Below are positions 49,381-63,200 of a DNA stretch of 64,000 nucleotides, piece by piece. The notes below the pieces were generated by a model. That model was not told the origin of the DNA. It saw only the letters and a list, made by a program, of their open reading frames with translations, and made no database searches. The DNA is from Casuarina equisetifolia (taxonomy: Eukaryota > Streptophyta > Magnoliopsida > Fagales > Casuarinaceae), in NCBI GenBank assembly GCA_028551475.1, contig CM052357.1:30215745-30279744 (forward strand), read 5' to 3'. The position numbers and the translations under genes were made by a program. The first letter of the stretch is position 1. Every line of letters begins with the position of its first letter.

Positions 49381-51640
49381 TTAATCAGAGCTGGATTTGG
49401 ACTTAGACCTATAAAGCAGCTTCTTCTTCTTGGAGGTTTGGTTATCGAAGGTAAGCACCACCCGGCCTTCTTCACTTGCTTTGAAGCTGTTGGTTATCAC
49501 TGTTTCATCAGCTGCGGCAATCTTCCTTGTCTTCTGTACAATCACTGTGTATGAACCCTCAGTGCTGGGCACAAATTCGGCTCCATGGCTTACTTCCCAA
49601 CCCACTACTCTGACTTCCCAAGCCAGCTGATAACCCTGCAAACTCAACAATCCCCACATCAGATGACATAAATAGAAATGTGGAATAAGGTTGAAATCTG
49701 GTTCGTGATCAGGCAGAATAAGATTGTGCCTCAGCTAATAGCTACAACTTTTTTGACACTACTAACGATTCTAACAGTTTTTTTTATCCAATTTTTTTGT
49801 TCATAGGACCAAGAATTGGTCTGCCTACCTCTGCAACAGGGAATTCAATGGTATGCTTGGATGCCGGCTTAATTGCAACCTCCGAAACAGGGTCAGCAAT
49901 GGTGAAATCCTGCTCTTCCTCCCTCTTCAGCCCACCATACTGAACCGGTACTTGTTCGGGAGATATATACCTGTTTGATTAACAACATCCAACCAGGAGG
50001 AAAGCAATATAAGAGAAAATTTTTGAGATCCGTTTTAATCATTTGATCAAGCAACAGACACCAGTGAATTGAAAGTTACCTGAATAGCGTCTCAGCAGAT
50101 TTTGCTGGGCCGGCAAGTACGAACTTGCTCTTGGTCCTTTGTGTCAGGAAAGGACTAATCATCATATTATAAGCAAGGTACCACCATGGAACGTTGATCA
50201 CAATCTTCAACAATCCAAAACTCGGAAGTTAAAACAAGAGCAAAACACAAACAGAATTTAGATCAGAAAAAGTTGGGATTCTTAAAATACCTGTTTGGCA
50301 AGGAATTCAGGGTAGTTATCCTGGAATAATTGAACGGCCTGCTTGGTGACTTGCCAGAGCTCCCTCTTGCTTATTCCAAAGGAGTTCCTCAAATCGTTGA
50401 CCTGGACAAAGGCAGAGATCCCAGTAGGACTGAAATCAAGTGTCCTGATGCTCCTCTCAAGGAACTGAACCCTCCACTTGAGGAACTTCTGCCGCTTCTC
50501 TTCAGTGGAAAAGGATTTCTGATATAACTCCTTGTTCTGGAACTCACTGAAGACGTTGTAGCACACGGGGTGGCCTTCTTTGTCATATCCATGAGTGAAA
50601 ACCACCTTGTCCCAGTCATTTCCAAAGTCTTCCTCCAGAAGGGCGTCGATTCCGAACTCCTTGCGCCAGCGGACTGTGTTCTTGAGCATGGTCAGGGCAT
50701 CCTTCACCTTGAAGTCCCGGGCTCTAAGGAACTTCAAGAGGATCACATCACTTCGCTCGTCCTGGAGAAGGGGAATTCCCCAGATTGAGACTTCCTCGGG
50801 TGGAGGCGGCGGCGGTGCTGGGACCTCCGCTTCTTCTACTTTGGCTTCGGCTTCTTCCACGGCCTTAGTCTCGGCAGGTGGTGCCTCTGATTCGGTTGCT
50901 GTGGTCGGAGGAGGAGCCGGGACCTCGACGACTATGGTCTCCTTGATTGACTCTGCAGTCTCATCGGTGGCAGTCGCTTTCTCAACCACTTCCTCGGCAA
51001 CTGCCTCCGTGGGTGGAGGCGGCGGAACCTTCTCTTCTTCTTTCGGTGCTACCACCTCCGGAACAACCTCCTTGTCTTTTGGTTCTTCCTTGGGAGGCTC
51101 CTCTGCCTTGGGTTCAACCACCTCAGGAGCAACTTCTTTTTCTTTTGGCTCTTCCTTGGCAGGCTCTTCTTCTTTGGCGTCCACAGGAGCTTCTTCAGGT
51201 TTCTCTTCAGCCTTGGGGGGTTCTTCAGCAGCAGAAGAAGAAGCAGGAGGAACCTCCTCCTTCTTCTCCTCTTCTTTCTTCTCCTCCTTCTTCTCTTCTT
51301 TGGGCGGCACTGGAGGACCAGTAAACTCGTGCTTGTTCAAAGCCTGCTGGACCAGTTGCTTCAGCTCCTCAAACGCCTTCCTCTGAGCCTCCGGTAGCTC
51401 CCCAACCACGTAGCTCTCTTCCTTAAAAGACACCGATTGGACAATCTTCACCTCCTCCTCGACCTTCTCCTTCTGCACCTCCTCCACCACTTCTTCAAAC
51501 TTCTCCAGCTTCTCCAGCTTCTCCACTTTCTCCGGCTCCGGCTCCGGCTCCGGTTCCGGCACCAGCGCCTCCTTCTGGGCAGTGGGTTTCTCCACCACCA
51601 CAACCTCCTCCGTCGCCGGCTTCTGGATTTCCTCGGCCAT
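49381..51640 (-). CDS. Patellin (SEC14-GOLD phosphoinositide-binding protein), copy 2
   Basis: Minus-strand exons: 51640-50291, 50204-50080, 49970-49829 and 49635-49381, giving 623 residues. The N-terminal 280 residues are Glu/Lys/Pro/Val-rich and disordered, with PEPEPEPEPE near residue 28, SFKEES near 72 and a 22-residue unit repeated twice near 150-200. CRAL-TRIO-N begins near 294 (DVILLKFLRARDFKV). SEC14 follows, with GHPVCYNVFSEF and NVPWWYLAYN. GOLD ends in KKKKLLYRSK. The role is as for copy 1: phosphoinositide binding in trafficking and cytokinesis. Intron positions and phases (0, 2, 0) and the last-exon length (85 codons) equal copy 1, so the two are paralogues. The longer acidic N-terminus suggests the PATL1/PATL2 type. 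A TATAAAC word lies about 97 bases upstream. Confidence 0.93.
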
Positions 51641-51736
51641 GAATAACGATCAAGGAATACCCTCCTTCTGCTTGCGTTATTGCCTCTGAGATAGACAGAC
51701 AAACAGACCGATGCCTCTGGTTATGTCCGAGACTGT

Positions 51737-51743
51737 GTTTATA
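51737..51743 (-). promoter_or_regulatory. Candidate TATA box of patellin copy 2
   Basis: TATAAAC on the minus strand, about 97 bases upstream of the ATG at 51640. The spacing suits a leader of about 65 bases. Confidence 0.5.
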
Positions 51744-51759
51744 AAAGAACAGAGGTTGT

Positions 51760-53870
51760 TGAGAGACAGCGGAAGGGCTTAAAACAAGGGGTTGGAATGA
51801 GAGATCGGAGAAATGGATGCGATGGTCGTGTTTGGAAGAACCAGTCTGTCAGACCAATTTTGCCAGCTACTCCACTTTGTGTGTCTGTCGGACCTTGCAC
51901 ACCCCCACCCTCCATTTTTGGTAACAAAATAAATATTATTTATTTTCCCACAATATTATTCCAATCTCTCAGTTAATTTTCTCTAAATTCCGAAATCCCG
52001 GCATAATTAGGGGAGAACCCAAAAAATTATAAAAAAGAAAAAGGAAGGCCTCTCTTGCATCGACCCTACTCATTATAACTACACCTTTAAGTCAAAAGAT
52101 TTCCTCCCATTTCCAATTCCAGCGTGTCTGTTTTCCCAGTTGAAATTTGAAAAAGGTCATAAAAGTAAGCATATAACGACTAAAAGTATAAATGTCATTT
52201 CCAAAAATAAAACATATTTGTATAAATCAGCTTTAATGGTTAAGAATAAGTCTTGCGCTACCTACATACATAATGTTTGATATAATAAGCCCTCTTAATA
52301 AATGTTATTTTGGGTTTAACGAAAAATTTAATTTTCTCGACATTAACGAAAAATAATTGATCTATGCTAAAAATAGGTTTCTTTAGTCTCTAGTGGGTTA
52401 ATTGAGTGAAACCGATTGGTACGAGTCGTGGTTCCTTGTACGTCTTAACGATAGCTTAAAAATATAGGCTTGTATTCTATCAAAGATGAAAAGACCACAT
52501 ATTTTGTCCTTTTGCATTTACTAATTAATTATACTTCAACTCCCCCACTTGATTAGACACAAAGATATACCACTAAGCATATCTTTTATCAACAACATCA
52601 ACAGTCAGTCCATCGTATTTAAAATGATCGGATAAATATCATTCTAAAAATTGAAAGTTAGATAAGATATTAGTAATTTGATATGAGATTTATAAGTTTA
52701 AATTGAATTTGTTTTATCTTGTATGACTTTAAGTTTAATAATTTTTAATGTAAGAATATATACAAGACAAAAATTTTGTATTAAAAAAAGTTTAAATTTT
52801 TAAATTAAACCTATATGAAAATAAACAAAATCTCTTGGAAAGATTAAGCCGTCCCAAGTCTTGGAAATTATTTATATCATTTGGGCGTTCTCAAAACAGC
52901 AGGCGCCATTCCTCCAAAAGCCGCCTACCGAAATCCACTGACATAGCTGTCAAGAAAAATCCTCACAGATATTCTTCTTGCTGGACCATTAAGGCCACAG
53001 GCGGCCAACACGTCTCTCTGCTCGCCACGCGTCTCTACACTAGCTTCCGTTCCCTATGACAGGCTGTCAGAGGATTCCTCATATTTCGTAATCTCCGCAT
53101 GACACTACAGCCTTGACCTTATCGTGCGCCGTAAAAACACCAGACAGCCTTTGTTGTGACGGATGGTGGAGTCTTGAGGCCATTTTTGTCTTTTAGCTTT
53201 GCGGTGGGGGCCCATCGCCGCCTTGCCATGGTCCTGCAAAGCTAAGCCAAAGCTGTTGGCTGGTTTCTCCTAGCTGTCGCTTTCTTTCTATTTAATTAAA
53301 AAAAAATAATTAAAAAATAAATAGGCCAACTAGAGAAACTAAAAGACAGACGTAACGTGCTTGGGGCATTCTGTCGGGGCAAGTTGGGATTCGAAAATAC
53401 AGTTGCCAAACAAAAGCTTTGGGTATCTAAAGTTTAATTTTGGTAAAGCTAAATCTGAAAAGTCTAAATTGAAGACTTTTACAATTTTGGAATCTTAAAA
53501 TCTAAGCTTTTACGTATGATTATATTCTGATTTTTCTATTGAAGGTTTAAAATATTGGGTAAATAAATTATGGTTAAAAATGTGATGGACAAGAGAGGAA
53601 ATATACCCATCAAATAGGTAACCTTTTGAGTCCATTATAAACAGTTCATCTGCCAGTTGAGAAGCAGAGTAAAAATATTTCTACCGAAACAATCTCACTC
53701 TCCAGATTATTCTAATAATTAGAAACTGTTTCATATTTGATATTTAGGGTTGTTGTCAGAATAATTTGATTTTTTTTTTTTGTATACTTGAGTGTTGGTT
53801 TATCTTAACAATCAATTTAAAGAGAGTTAAACTATTTTTAATAAGATAGTGATATTATAGGTTATTTTCC
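51760..53870. other. Intergenic DNA upstream of patellin copy 2
   Basis: AT-rich with a GC-richer patch at about 52840-53280. Only short, unrecognisable reading frames occur. It may contain distal promoter sequence. No gene is supported. Confidence 0.5.
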
Positions 53871-53887
53871 ATTTTGTTCATTAAGGG

Positions 53888-54240
53888 GTTCTTGGGGACC
53901 AAGTGAGAAACTAATGAAAGCGACATTACACCAAGTATTATGATAAGAGACTTATTCATAGAATTTAAGAAATAGACTAATACTAGATTATTGTTAAAAT
54001 TTGTATGCTTATGTGTTAATTCTCTCTTAACTGTCGATTTCAAGAAAAGAAACTAATTCCATTTCTAACTGTGATAATTGCAAGATGTGTTCCACTACTA
54101 TTCATTATGGAACTCTTGGGGACCAATTCAGAGCCTAATGATAGTCTTAGAGATGTGTATGAAAGCGACATTACACCAAAGTTAACAACACCATAAGCTT
54201 ATACATGGAATCTAAGAAAAGACTATCACTTGATGATCCT
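53888..54240. repeat. Diverged direct repeat pair
   Basis: CTTGGGGACCAA at 53891 and 54114, and GAAAGCGACATTACACCAA at 53916 and 54161, occur in the same order. The spacing grows from 223 to 245 because of an insertion in the second copy. Confidence 0.75.
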
Positions 54241-57200
54241 CTAATTTGTTTGGTAGTTTCTTGATCTCTACATTACCCACTTGTTATTTTTTGCAGGCCA
54301 TTAACTTCTAGAGGACTCTTTCTTCAAATGCAAAGCAGTCGGTGGCTTCAAAGTATGCAAAATCAAACCCCCCACAGCCATTTTCTAAAATATGAAATAG
54401 ATTGTTATTGCTGTGACTATCAAGCTTGTTAGGGGGCTAAAGTTCACGACCATTTAAAACTTGTGGATGCTTCTCCCAAAGACAAGCAAGACAGTTCATG
54501 GAATTTTCCACGCGATAGGGACAAGGCAGCGTGCCATGTTATGTTGATCATCCGGGGATTTCTTGGTGACTTTTAAAGTTTCTATCTTTACACGTCAACC
54601 ATGATGTTCAGTTCAACAGATTCGTGGATTGATATTCTGATTTTGCTGGACTTTTAAAGCATAAGAAGGTGGCAGGTAATTTCCCAATGCTTATCTCTTT
54701 TAAAACATATCGAAACTATTGGCAGACTCATAGCATTAAGAATAATTCTATTTTCTCTTTTAAAAATATATCTAAATATATATATATATAAAATATTAAT
54801 AATATGGGATAATAATTATTATTAATATGTACTATAAATTATAATAAATTTTTATAAGAATTTAAAAAGTTTTTAAATATAATTTTTAATTTTAAATAAT
54901 AATGTTGTAACTGAACAATTTTATATTTTATTTAGTGATATATAATAGTTGACATCTGTTAATGTTTATCTTCTTAAAGAAAAGAACGGAAAAGAAATTT
55001 GGGATGTTGATGGGTGGCAGGATCACATTGGCGAATCAAGAGCATGTCGCTGGTTTCTATCCTGATGATGGAATTCAATGGCTCTGCCCTATTCTTTTGA
55101 CCTTTCTAAAAGAGATGACACAGAAAAGAAATGGCAAGCTGGCCTGCAAATGCTAGTGGATGATAAGAAAAGCCTCCTGGATTTGTCAATTTTTTGGCAC
55201 TAATTATTTACCTCTTTATTATCTGCTCTTCTTTTTCTTTTGAAACTTTCACGTCCGAGGATTCATCAGCAGGCTTTCCAGAACATCATCAACATACAGA
55301 TAAACAAAAAAATTGCAAAGAAAATCAATCCACGTCTTGTTGAGGGTGATGTCTTAAGTTGGCGATAGGGGAAAAGAATAATAGTATCTACGAAAAGTAT
55401 GTTTGTTTTTTTGGATAATTAGGAATTATAAGGATAATTTAAAAATAAAAGGCTTAAGAAATCTAAGTTTGATGGATAAGATAGAGTCACAAAATTAGAG
55501 TTTTTTAGTCAGTTTCCTGTTAGTTCCAAACTGAGTTACTCGGCTGAAAACAAATCATGAGAGAATTACAGAAAAAAAAAAAGCTTTGTACTTTTAAGAT
55601 TTTGAAGCTGATTTCAAAAGGAAAACAATGGGTTTTATTATGTAAATCTTTTGGAAAATGGAACCACGTTTGAAATGTTAGTTTTCTTGTCGTGCAAACC
55701 TTGTTTACAGCTTTTGATTGAATATTGTGTGGAACATGCATCGGCAGTTGTTGGTGATCTCGGGAGACTTCTTCTTTATCTGCCATGATGATGGGATTCT
55801 TTGTTCAATGTCAAGAATCCCGTCTAGAAACATGAACCTCCTTAAGAGATAATATTGAACAGCCTCGTATTCTACCTGTCCTTAGTATATACTGCTCAAA
55901 TTTCACAAACGACATGTACATCACTTTGTGCTTTGTGGGTTCTTTTCAATGGCTATATAATGAAAGACCACTGAAAACGACCCTTTTGGATCAAGAGGCT
56001 GTTCAATATTATCTCTTAAATGGAGTCAAACTTTTTATATTTAAGAAAAAGATGATGATTTTATCCATTAGGGTTTTTTTTAATGCTGCCAACATAACTT
56101 GGAGTTATTCGATAGTCATAAATTTTTAAATTATTTCTTAATGTATGCATCATTTATCTAAAATTATATAACAAAGAAGAGGGTTGATATTTTAAACCCT
56201 AATTATTTTTTGTACTACTGTATTAATCTTTCAGTAATGTTTTTTCTTATTCATACAATTTTCATGCTGAAATTAGCATTCACTTATTGGTACAACTTGT
56301 TTGAAGAAGAAAAAGGAAAAACTATATGATAAGTACAGACAAGAGCAAAAGAGTAGAAAAAGTGGATAAGAACTCAGAAGATAGTCGGATTAAACAAAGT
56401 TTAGTAATAATTACATGAGCAATTGAAATATGCAAACCAAATATAATAAGCATTTATGAGCAAAATAGTTGGGAGGTATCAATGATTAAGCACGGCCCAT
56501 GCGGTGAGGTGTCTCTGGTGACAGGTAAGATTCAACTAACACCTGTCATATGTGAATCATTGGATTCCAACGTTTAAAATGTCCAACGAATATGGGCATC
56601 CACTTATGTATACCAATCGTATAAGTTCAACGTTATACGTTTGCACACCAAAGCATATAAGTATATAAATAATTGTTGGCAATCTTTATGTGTTGGAAGA
56701 CAGCAGGATGCAGCTGGAAATGAATGATTTTCAAATATGGCTGCTAATTTAAGCCAGGTCCATCTTTGGTCTAGGCATCAATTGTCAACTTCAACCTAGA
56801 TTATTGGCTTTCCTTTTTTATTGTTTGTTTATCAACCGTTTTTAATGTTTGGGTCCATAGAAAAAAAACAAGCATTATTAGACAAGAAACTATCTTTAAT
56901 GTTTAATGGCATTGACAAAGAACTACGAGTGAATATTTAATTAAATTTGAATGTGTCTATCATGTTGCCATACAATAATCTTTGGAGTTCCTTTAAGTGG
57001 ATGTATTCTACATTTTTACGAATTAATATTAAGAAAGAGTCAACTTTCTGTTAGAAATAGATTTATAGGAGTTATAATAAATCAACTTAAGCTTTAATAA
57101 CATATTAAACATAAAATTATTATGCAATGTAAAAATTAGTTTAAAAATTAGGGAAACAATTTTATTTTATTTTAATATCATCTAAAAATTATATTTTTCA

Positions 57201-59960
57201 ATATAAGATTTTTATTTTTAATACTTTTTATCAATATTTTCTCTTAGTGTAACAAACCCTTGCTTGTACTAATCTAGTGAAGCTTCTTCTTCCTGCTGAA
57301 ACAAGGAAGATGATACTGCCTCTAATAACACGCGAAGGAAACCCACAAGACTTGAGCCTTGGCTCCCGTGGCAATGGAGAAGAAACAACAGTAGCTCACA
57401 GTTTGGTTTCGATTATCAAATCAAATATTTTTTGGATGACTTGCAATAGAAGCAGTGAAACCATGAAGCTAGGGTAGAGGGAAACAGCTAACTTTGGCTC
57501 CACGTTTCAGGGTGTGAAACAGATGGTCATAATCAAGCATTGGTAAGTAGCTTTGCTGAGCTGCAGAAAGTGTTCGAACAAGGCACGAAACTCCTTAGTG
57601 GAAGGGAAGGGACAGATGTTCTTTCAAGGACCTAGATAGCCAGTGCTCAGAACATTAAATTTGTTAGAGGTAATAATTACACTTAAAAGGCTTGGTGGTT
57701 AGGAGATTGTTGGAGATGAAGGTCTTACATTAAATCATCTATTCTATTCATTTAATCTTAAACTTGAAGTATATTGGGTGTAAAAGAGAGTGTAGGAGAT
57801 GAAAAATTTCACATTAAAGAGATATAATCCTTATGTAATGTTTAAATCTTAAAAGTCTTTTAACTTATGAATTAATTTTTAATTTAAATTATAGACTTAT
57901 TAATGATAATTTGAGTTATCATAATTTTCACGTTTAGGTCAAAAGATTTGTTAAAAATCATGGATATCTAATATCAACATTATCTGGAAATGATATATTT
58001 TTTTAATGTCTTCATGAATCTTTTCTCTAAATAATAATTTTTAAGAGAAAAAATTAAATCATGTTTACCAACTCTTGGTGCTCAAAAAGATGTAATGCCA
58101 CACAGCTAGTATCCGAAACACTTTGAGCCAATCACGCATGTCTGCTGCAACAATTTCACATGTAAAGATATTCAAACTAATAATGAGAACATCAAATCTT
58201 ACTTTGTGACTACCTAAATGTTTGCCTTCCCTCCGCCTTTCTCCTCGTTTTACGTATTTTATGCGTTTATACCAACTCGACAAACACTTCAAGTTTGAAT
58301 CTTTCCATTTGTTAAACAAAAGAAAGAGGAAAGCAGATTCCGAGTGGTGTATGCTCTTGTCCGATCCATCTAATCACCTGCAGACCAAAAGAACAACTAT
58401 CATAATTCCTTTTTGGTGGGGCATACTAAGCACTTGGAGGTTCCAAATGATACTCATATTACATGTTCTTTCCATCCTCAGGAATTGTTTTAAATATCGG
58501 AAAGGGGGAAATTGCGAAGAACTTACGAGAAAGTTTACCAACGATCAAGTGTAAAGCAAGTGGATTCATGATTGGAAATTAGGGTTATCTCATAAGAAAG
58601 AAAGAACAAATGGCTCTTGAATTTAGTTGCATCCCAACTCAAAATAATGATTGTGAAATATGAATGAACTGCTGTTAAGACCGTAAATGTTACTATTAGA
58701 TAAAAGTTTAAGCTATTTGAATGTATATCTTAATTTTTAATAATTTTGATCCATTTGCATTCAATAGGCTTATTAGTATGTATTTTACTAAAATTACTTG
58801 GATTGTAATGCTTGGACTAGGCCAACCTAGGCCCCTCCGTATTAGGTCCACCTCCTTCAGCCCCCTTTGCAAGCCAAGGGTTAGACCCCATTTGGGTTCC
58901 CCAATGGGTCACTCGAGCTAGGCCTCACGAGACCTCCTCTCTACAATCATAAGTACCAAATTGCTACTATACAAAGTTAAAAACGAACTTCTAGGATTAT
59001 TATGTATAATTTATTGTAAGATTATTGTGTATATTTATTTTAGGATCTATGTAATCTCCAAAGCTTAAGTCGTTCTATATTCTAACTCTAGAGTTGAAGT
59101 ATGTTTAAGAAGTTATTATAGATGATAGAAAATTTGCGATGGTTTCACTTTTGGGCATTAAATTTTGTACTGTCTCAGCCCAACGAAATCATGTGCTTTT
59201 GAAATTTATGATTTCATGATATAAAATTTTTTTTTACAAATAAATTTATAAATTTGGGCTTGTCGCCCATATTGGAAAAAGCCTAAGAACTGCCTTTGCC
59301 TCTTCAACCTCGCTGATGCTACACGTCTTCCACGGATCCTTTCCTTGTGAATAATATTCTACATAAGAAAAAAATCTTCTTAAAGCAAGATCTAAAAATT
59401 ATAATAATATTTCTAAGAACTCTATAATTTTATAAAGGATGTTTTTGAACTTAGGTGATAAGTGTTTATTTTGAACAATTTGTGATGGAATATCAAGGTA
59501 TATATACAAATACATGAGAAGACAACAAAAGATAAAATAAAAATCTTCTATCGTTTTGAACATATATTGCAACTTTAAATCTTTGAAAATGTTTGAAAGA
59601 TAATATAATATAAACATATAATTTAATTTCCCCTACACTTTTAATGACAATGTATTTATTAGAGAGGGGAAGAACGTAAGATCTCCCAATTTTTTTTTTC
59701 TAACATCCTCCTAATACCGCCAATTGAAGAAGGAGCTTTTGAACTTGTCTTCCTTTGGATGTTGTCCATCAAACTGGTTGGCTTCGGAAGCCTCAACACA
59801 TGGCCCGCGTCCACCTTTTGCGATGGAAGCCAGATATAAAGATACAAAGAATAATTTCTTGGATCTGATTTGAAGAACCTGCTATAATGCCGAGTAGGAA
59901 GCATAGTCGACGAAGTCAACAAGCCTACTATTTGTGCTTGTGCCGTAACTCACGTCAACT
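54241..59960. other. AT-rich intergenic DNA
   Basis: No supported gene. A (TA)n patch is at about 54777-54790. Short frames at 54962-55156, 55520-55786 and 58222-58554 have no recognisable motif or exon partners. The minus frame at 59922-59659 adjoins the copia LTR and is unidentified. Confidence 0.45.
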
Positions 59961-59969
59961 AGGTATTTC

Positions 59970-60232
59970 TGCCAAAATTCAGATAAAAAAAAGGAATTGA
60001 CAAGATATAAACAACGAGAAAATGGAAATAGCCTACGAGTGAATGAATTGCTTCTATATTGTTGTGATGTTTCTGTACAACGAGAGGCCTAATTATATTA
60101 TATAGGCTTGTTTCCTAGTCTAAATAAGGACTACAATGAATATAGGGATACTATGAGAATATTACATAGAATAATGTTTTTATGACAAGACCAATTTGGT
60201 AACTTATACATATTTCTTTATATGCACCAACA
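59970..60232 (-). mobile_element. Ty1/copia 3' LTR (left boundary provisional)
   Basis: On the minus strand the LTR starts TGTTGGTGCATA at 60232, directly after a purine-rich tract (AAGTGGGAG, 60241-60233) that fits a polypurine primer. A TATATAAT word near 60100 fits an LTR promoter. The other end is placed at the TG/CA near 59970, giving about 263 bp. No target duplication can be checked because the 5' LTR lies outside the window. Confidence 0.6.
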
Positions 60233-63200
60233 CTCCCACTTAAGCCAAAAATTTGAATAGGTTAAATACTCTAAACTTGTAAAGAAGATGCCAATGTTGT
60301 TTGTTAAACAATGCTTTTATAACGTGTAGTGACTTGCGTAGCATGGTATTATGCTTCTATTGATAAAAGTGATATAGTTGGTTGCTTCTTAAAATGCTAT
60401 GATATTAGGGACTTTTCAAGTATAATACAAAAATTAGTAGTGGATCTTCTTGTCTTAAGCCATGTACTATAGTTCAAGTCATAAAAGGCTTACAATTCAA
60501 ACTTTAACATGGATAGGAACATGAGGTGAAGACCTGAACATCTTTTAAGATATCTAATCACCTTTTAAGACTTGGATCATTTATCTTTTTTGGGAGGTAA
60601 CTCCTTTATAAACCTCCTTAGAAAATAGCCATAAAGGAAAACATTATATACATTTATATGAAAGAGGGGCTAGTTGTAAACCATAACATTGGTGATGATA
60701 AGGCGAATTGTGACTTGGTTCACCACTGGTGAAAATTTATCTTGGTAATTTATCCATCATGTTAAGTGGAATCCCTTGACTACAAAACGAGCCTTATGCC
60801 TTTCAATAGTGATATTAGCACAATAGTTCACTTTGTAAACTGACTTACATCTAATGGGATGATTATTAAAGGGTAAAAAGATAGATCTGATGTATAATTA
60901 GCTTCAAGAGCATTAATTTCATTGCCCATGATAGTAACCTAGTTGGGATCAATGATTGCCTTTTGGAAAGTGGAAGGTTTGGGTATGGGAAAGATGGTTG
61001 CAATAAAATACTGGTAGTGGGGTTGACATTTATCTAGTAAAATGTGATTGGAAATAGGGTAGAGAAATGTATATGTAGTGTTAGACAAGGTAAGGCACAT
61101 ATAGTTAAAGCTTCAAATAGGTTGGCAAGTGACATAGCTATAACAATGGAGTGATGTGTCCAAGGAATTATTTGGAAGTGGGTTTGGTGATTTAGGGGCT
61201 ATGGAGTTAGGTACAATAAGGTTAGGTGTTGAAGTTGCAAATGTCAGAGGTTCAAGAATATTAGGTATATTGATTAGTAATGATGATGATGTATATGTAT
61301 CATCAAATTGTAAGTTTAGAGCTAATGGTGTGGTTAGGTTTTTTAAGGTCAAGGTAGATGATGAAAGAGAAAATGAAAAATGTTTTCTTGAAAAACTGCA
61401 TCTTGATTGACAATTTTTTTTTTTTTTTTTAGTTTAGATTATAAAAGTTGTAACCCTTATGAAATAAAAGATAACCTATAAAGATATAAGGTATGTTGCA
61501 TGAACTAAATTTGATACACACACCTAAGGTAATGGCATAACATTGATAATCAAAAACCTATAAATGATCAATGATTTAATTTTTCAAATAATTATTCAAA
61601 AAGACTAAGATTGTGAAGAGAATAAAAAGGTAGGTGGTTAATGATAAATGTGGTAATAAGGAAACACTTCCCCCAAAATGGAGAGGGGATGTAAGCTTAA
61701 AACATCAAGGTGTGGGCCATATCCAATAACTATTAATGTTTGTGGTTGACAACTTTATTTTGTTGTAGGGTATTAATACAAGAGGTTTCATGCACAATGC
61801 CTTTCATAGACAAAAATGTTTGACATTCTTAAAAAAAATGTGATCATATTATTAGAACATACGCATTTGATGGTAGTGTTGAATTGATTGTGAATCATAG
61901 AAAGAAAATGTTGGATTTTAGAAAATATTTGACTTTTTAATTGGAAGAAAAATGTCTAAGTAACTTAAGAAAAATCATTTACAATGATTAAAAAATAACA
62001 TGCATAATCATATGTGGGTATCTGGTGGAAACCCCAAACATCCATATGAATAAACTTAAAGATCAAAGTGGTCTTAGAGTGGCTTTTAGGAAAAGTGATT
62101 TTTTTTTTGCTTTGCTAAAGGATAAATCGGGTATGAAACTAAATTTGTGCAAGAAATAGATTTTTCATGGGCCAAACATATTTTTAAAAAGGAATGGCCA
62201 AGCCTTTTATGCCAAACATTATAACTAATATTATTAATAAAGATTTAAATACAAATAGGAGTTTGTTTAGAAATAAAGAAAGTATTCCTTAAGGAATGCA
62301 AATAATGGAAAAAAATAGAATGAAAATTTCCTAGAATTAAAGAACAAAGAAAACACAAGCCCCATTTAGCCTTGCCTAGTCCAATTAGTGTTCCAGTCAT
62401 ACAATTATTAAATACATAGAAATCATAAAAAAAATATATCCATATAGTTATTATCATTAGTAAATTTTCAAATGGATAATAAATTATGTCAAAATCGTGG
62501 TACATATAAAATATTTGTGAAGCATAGGGTTAGGTTTTGTTAAGTAAGGCACAATATATGAATAAAGTGAATCTAAAATGTTTAGATCATAAGTAATATG
62601 ATCAATTGCCCTAAAATTAATAATCCATGAAGAACAAGTGGATTGTTGAGATGAAGATGTACCTAGAAAAAGGGTTGAATCATAAGGGCCTATAATTGAG
62701 GAAGTTGTCAAGGAATTGTTGTCAATCAAGATTTAGATAAAGCCCATTGACGCCACCATAGATACTACCATGAATGGGAGACTAACGGCCTAAAAAAGTT
62801 GCACCAAGATAAGGAGGTTGGGGCAAGTTAGGAAAATAGTGAGTGCTTAGAAAGGGCCAAACCAAGGAAATATTAGGGGCCTATCTAAAAGGGTTTGGAG
62901 GCCCAAAAACATTTGGTGCTTGTTTGTTATAATTCTTACTATTGTGGGCTAAGGGCTTAGTTTTTCTAGCTCTCTTTCTAGACCTATCATTTTGGTTGGG
63001 CAACCAAACCAATGGGTAGCCTAGAAGTATAAAAAAAACTTTCTAGACATAACATAACTTCTTGCAATGATTTCCAAAATGTTAAGAATGAGATGGCCTA
63101 TTGAGGAAGTTGGATTCACCTAGCTTATGTTGGGTGTAAGGACTAATTTTACAATTAGAGCCTATGGATGGTTGCCATTGGTTGTGGATGGGCAACATCA

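Noticed and set aside
50595..51386. 263-codon plus-strand open frame rich in Ser/Gly
   Set aside because: It is antisense to the Glu/Lys/Pro-rich patellin exon. Such composition suppresses stops in the opposite strand, and there is no independent coding signal.
54962..55156. 64-codon plus-strand open frame
   Set aside because: No recognisable domain and no continuing exons.
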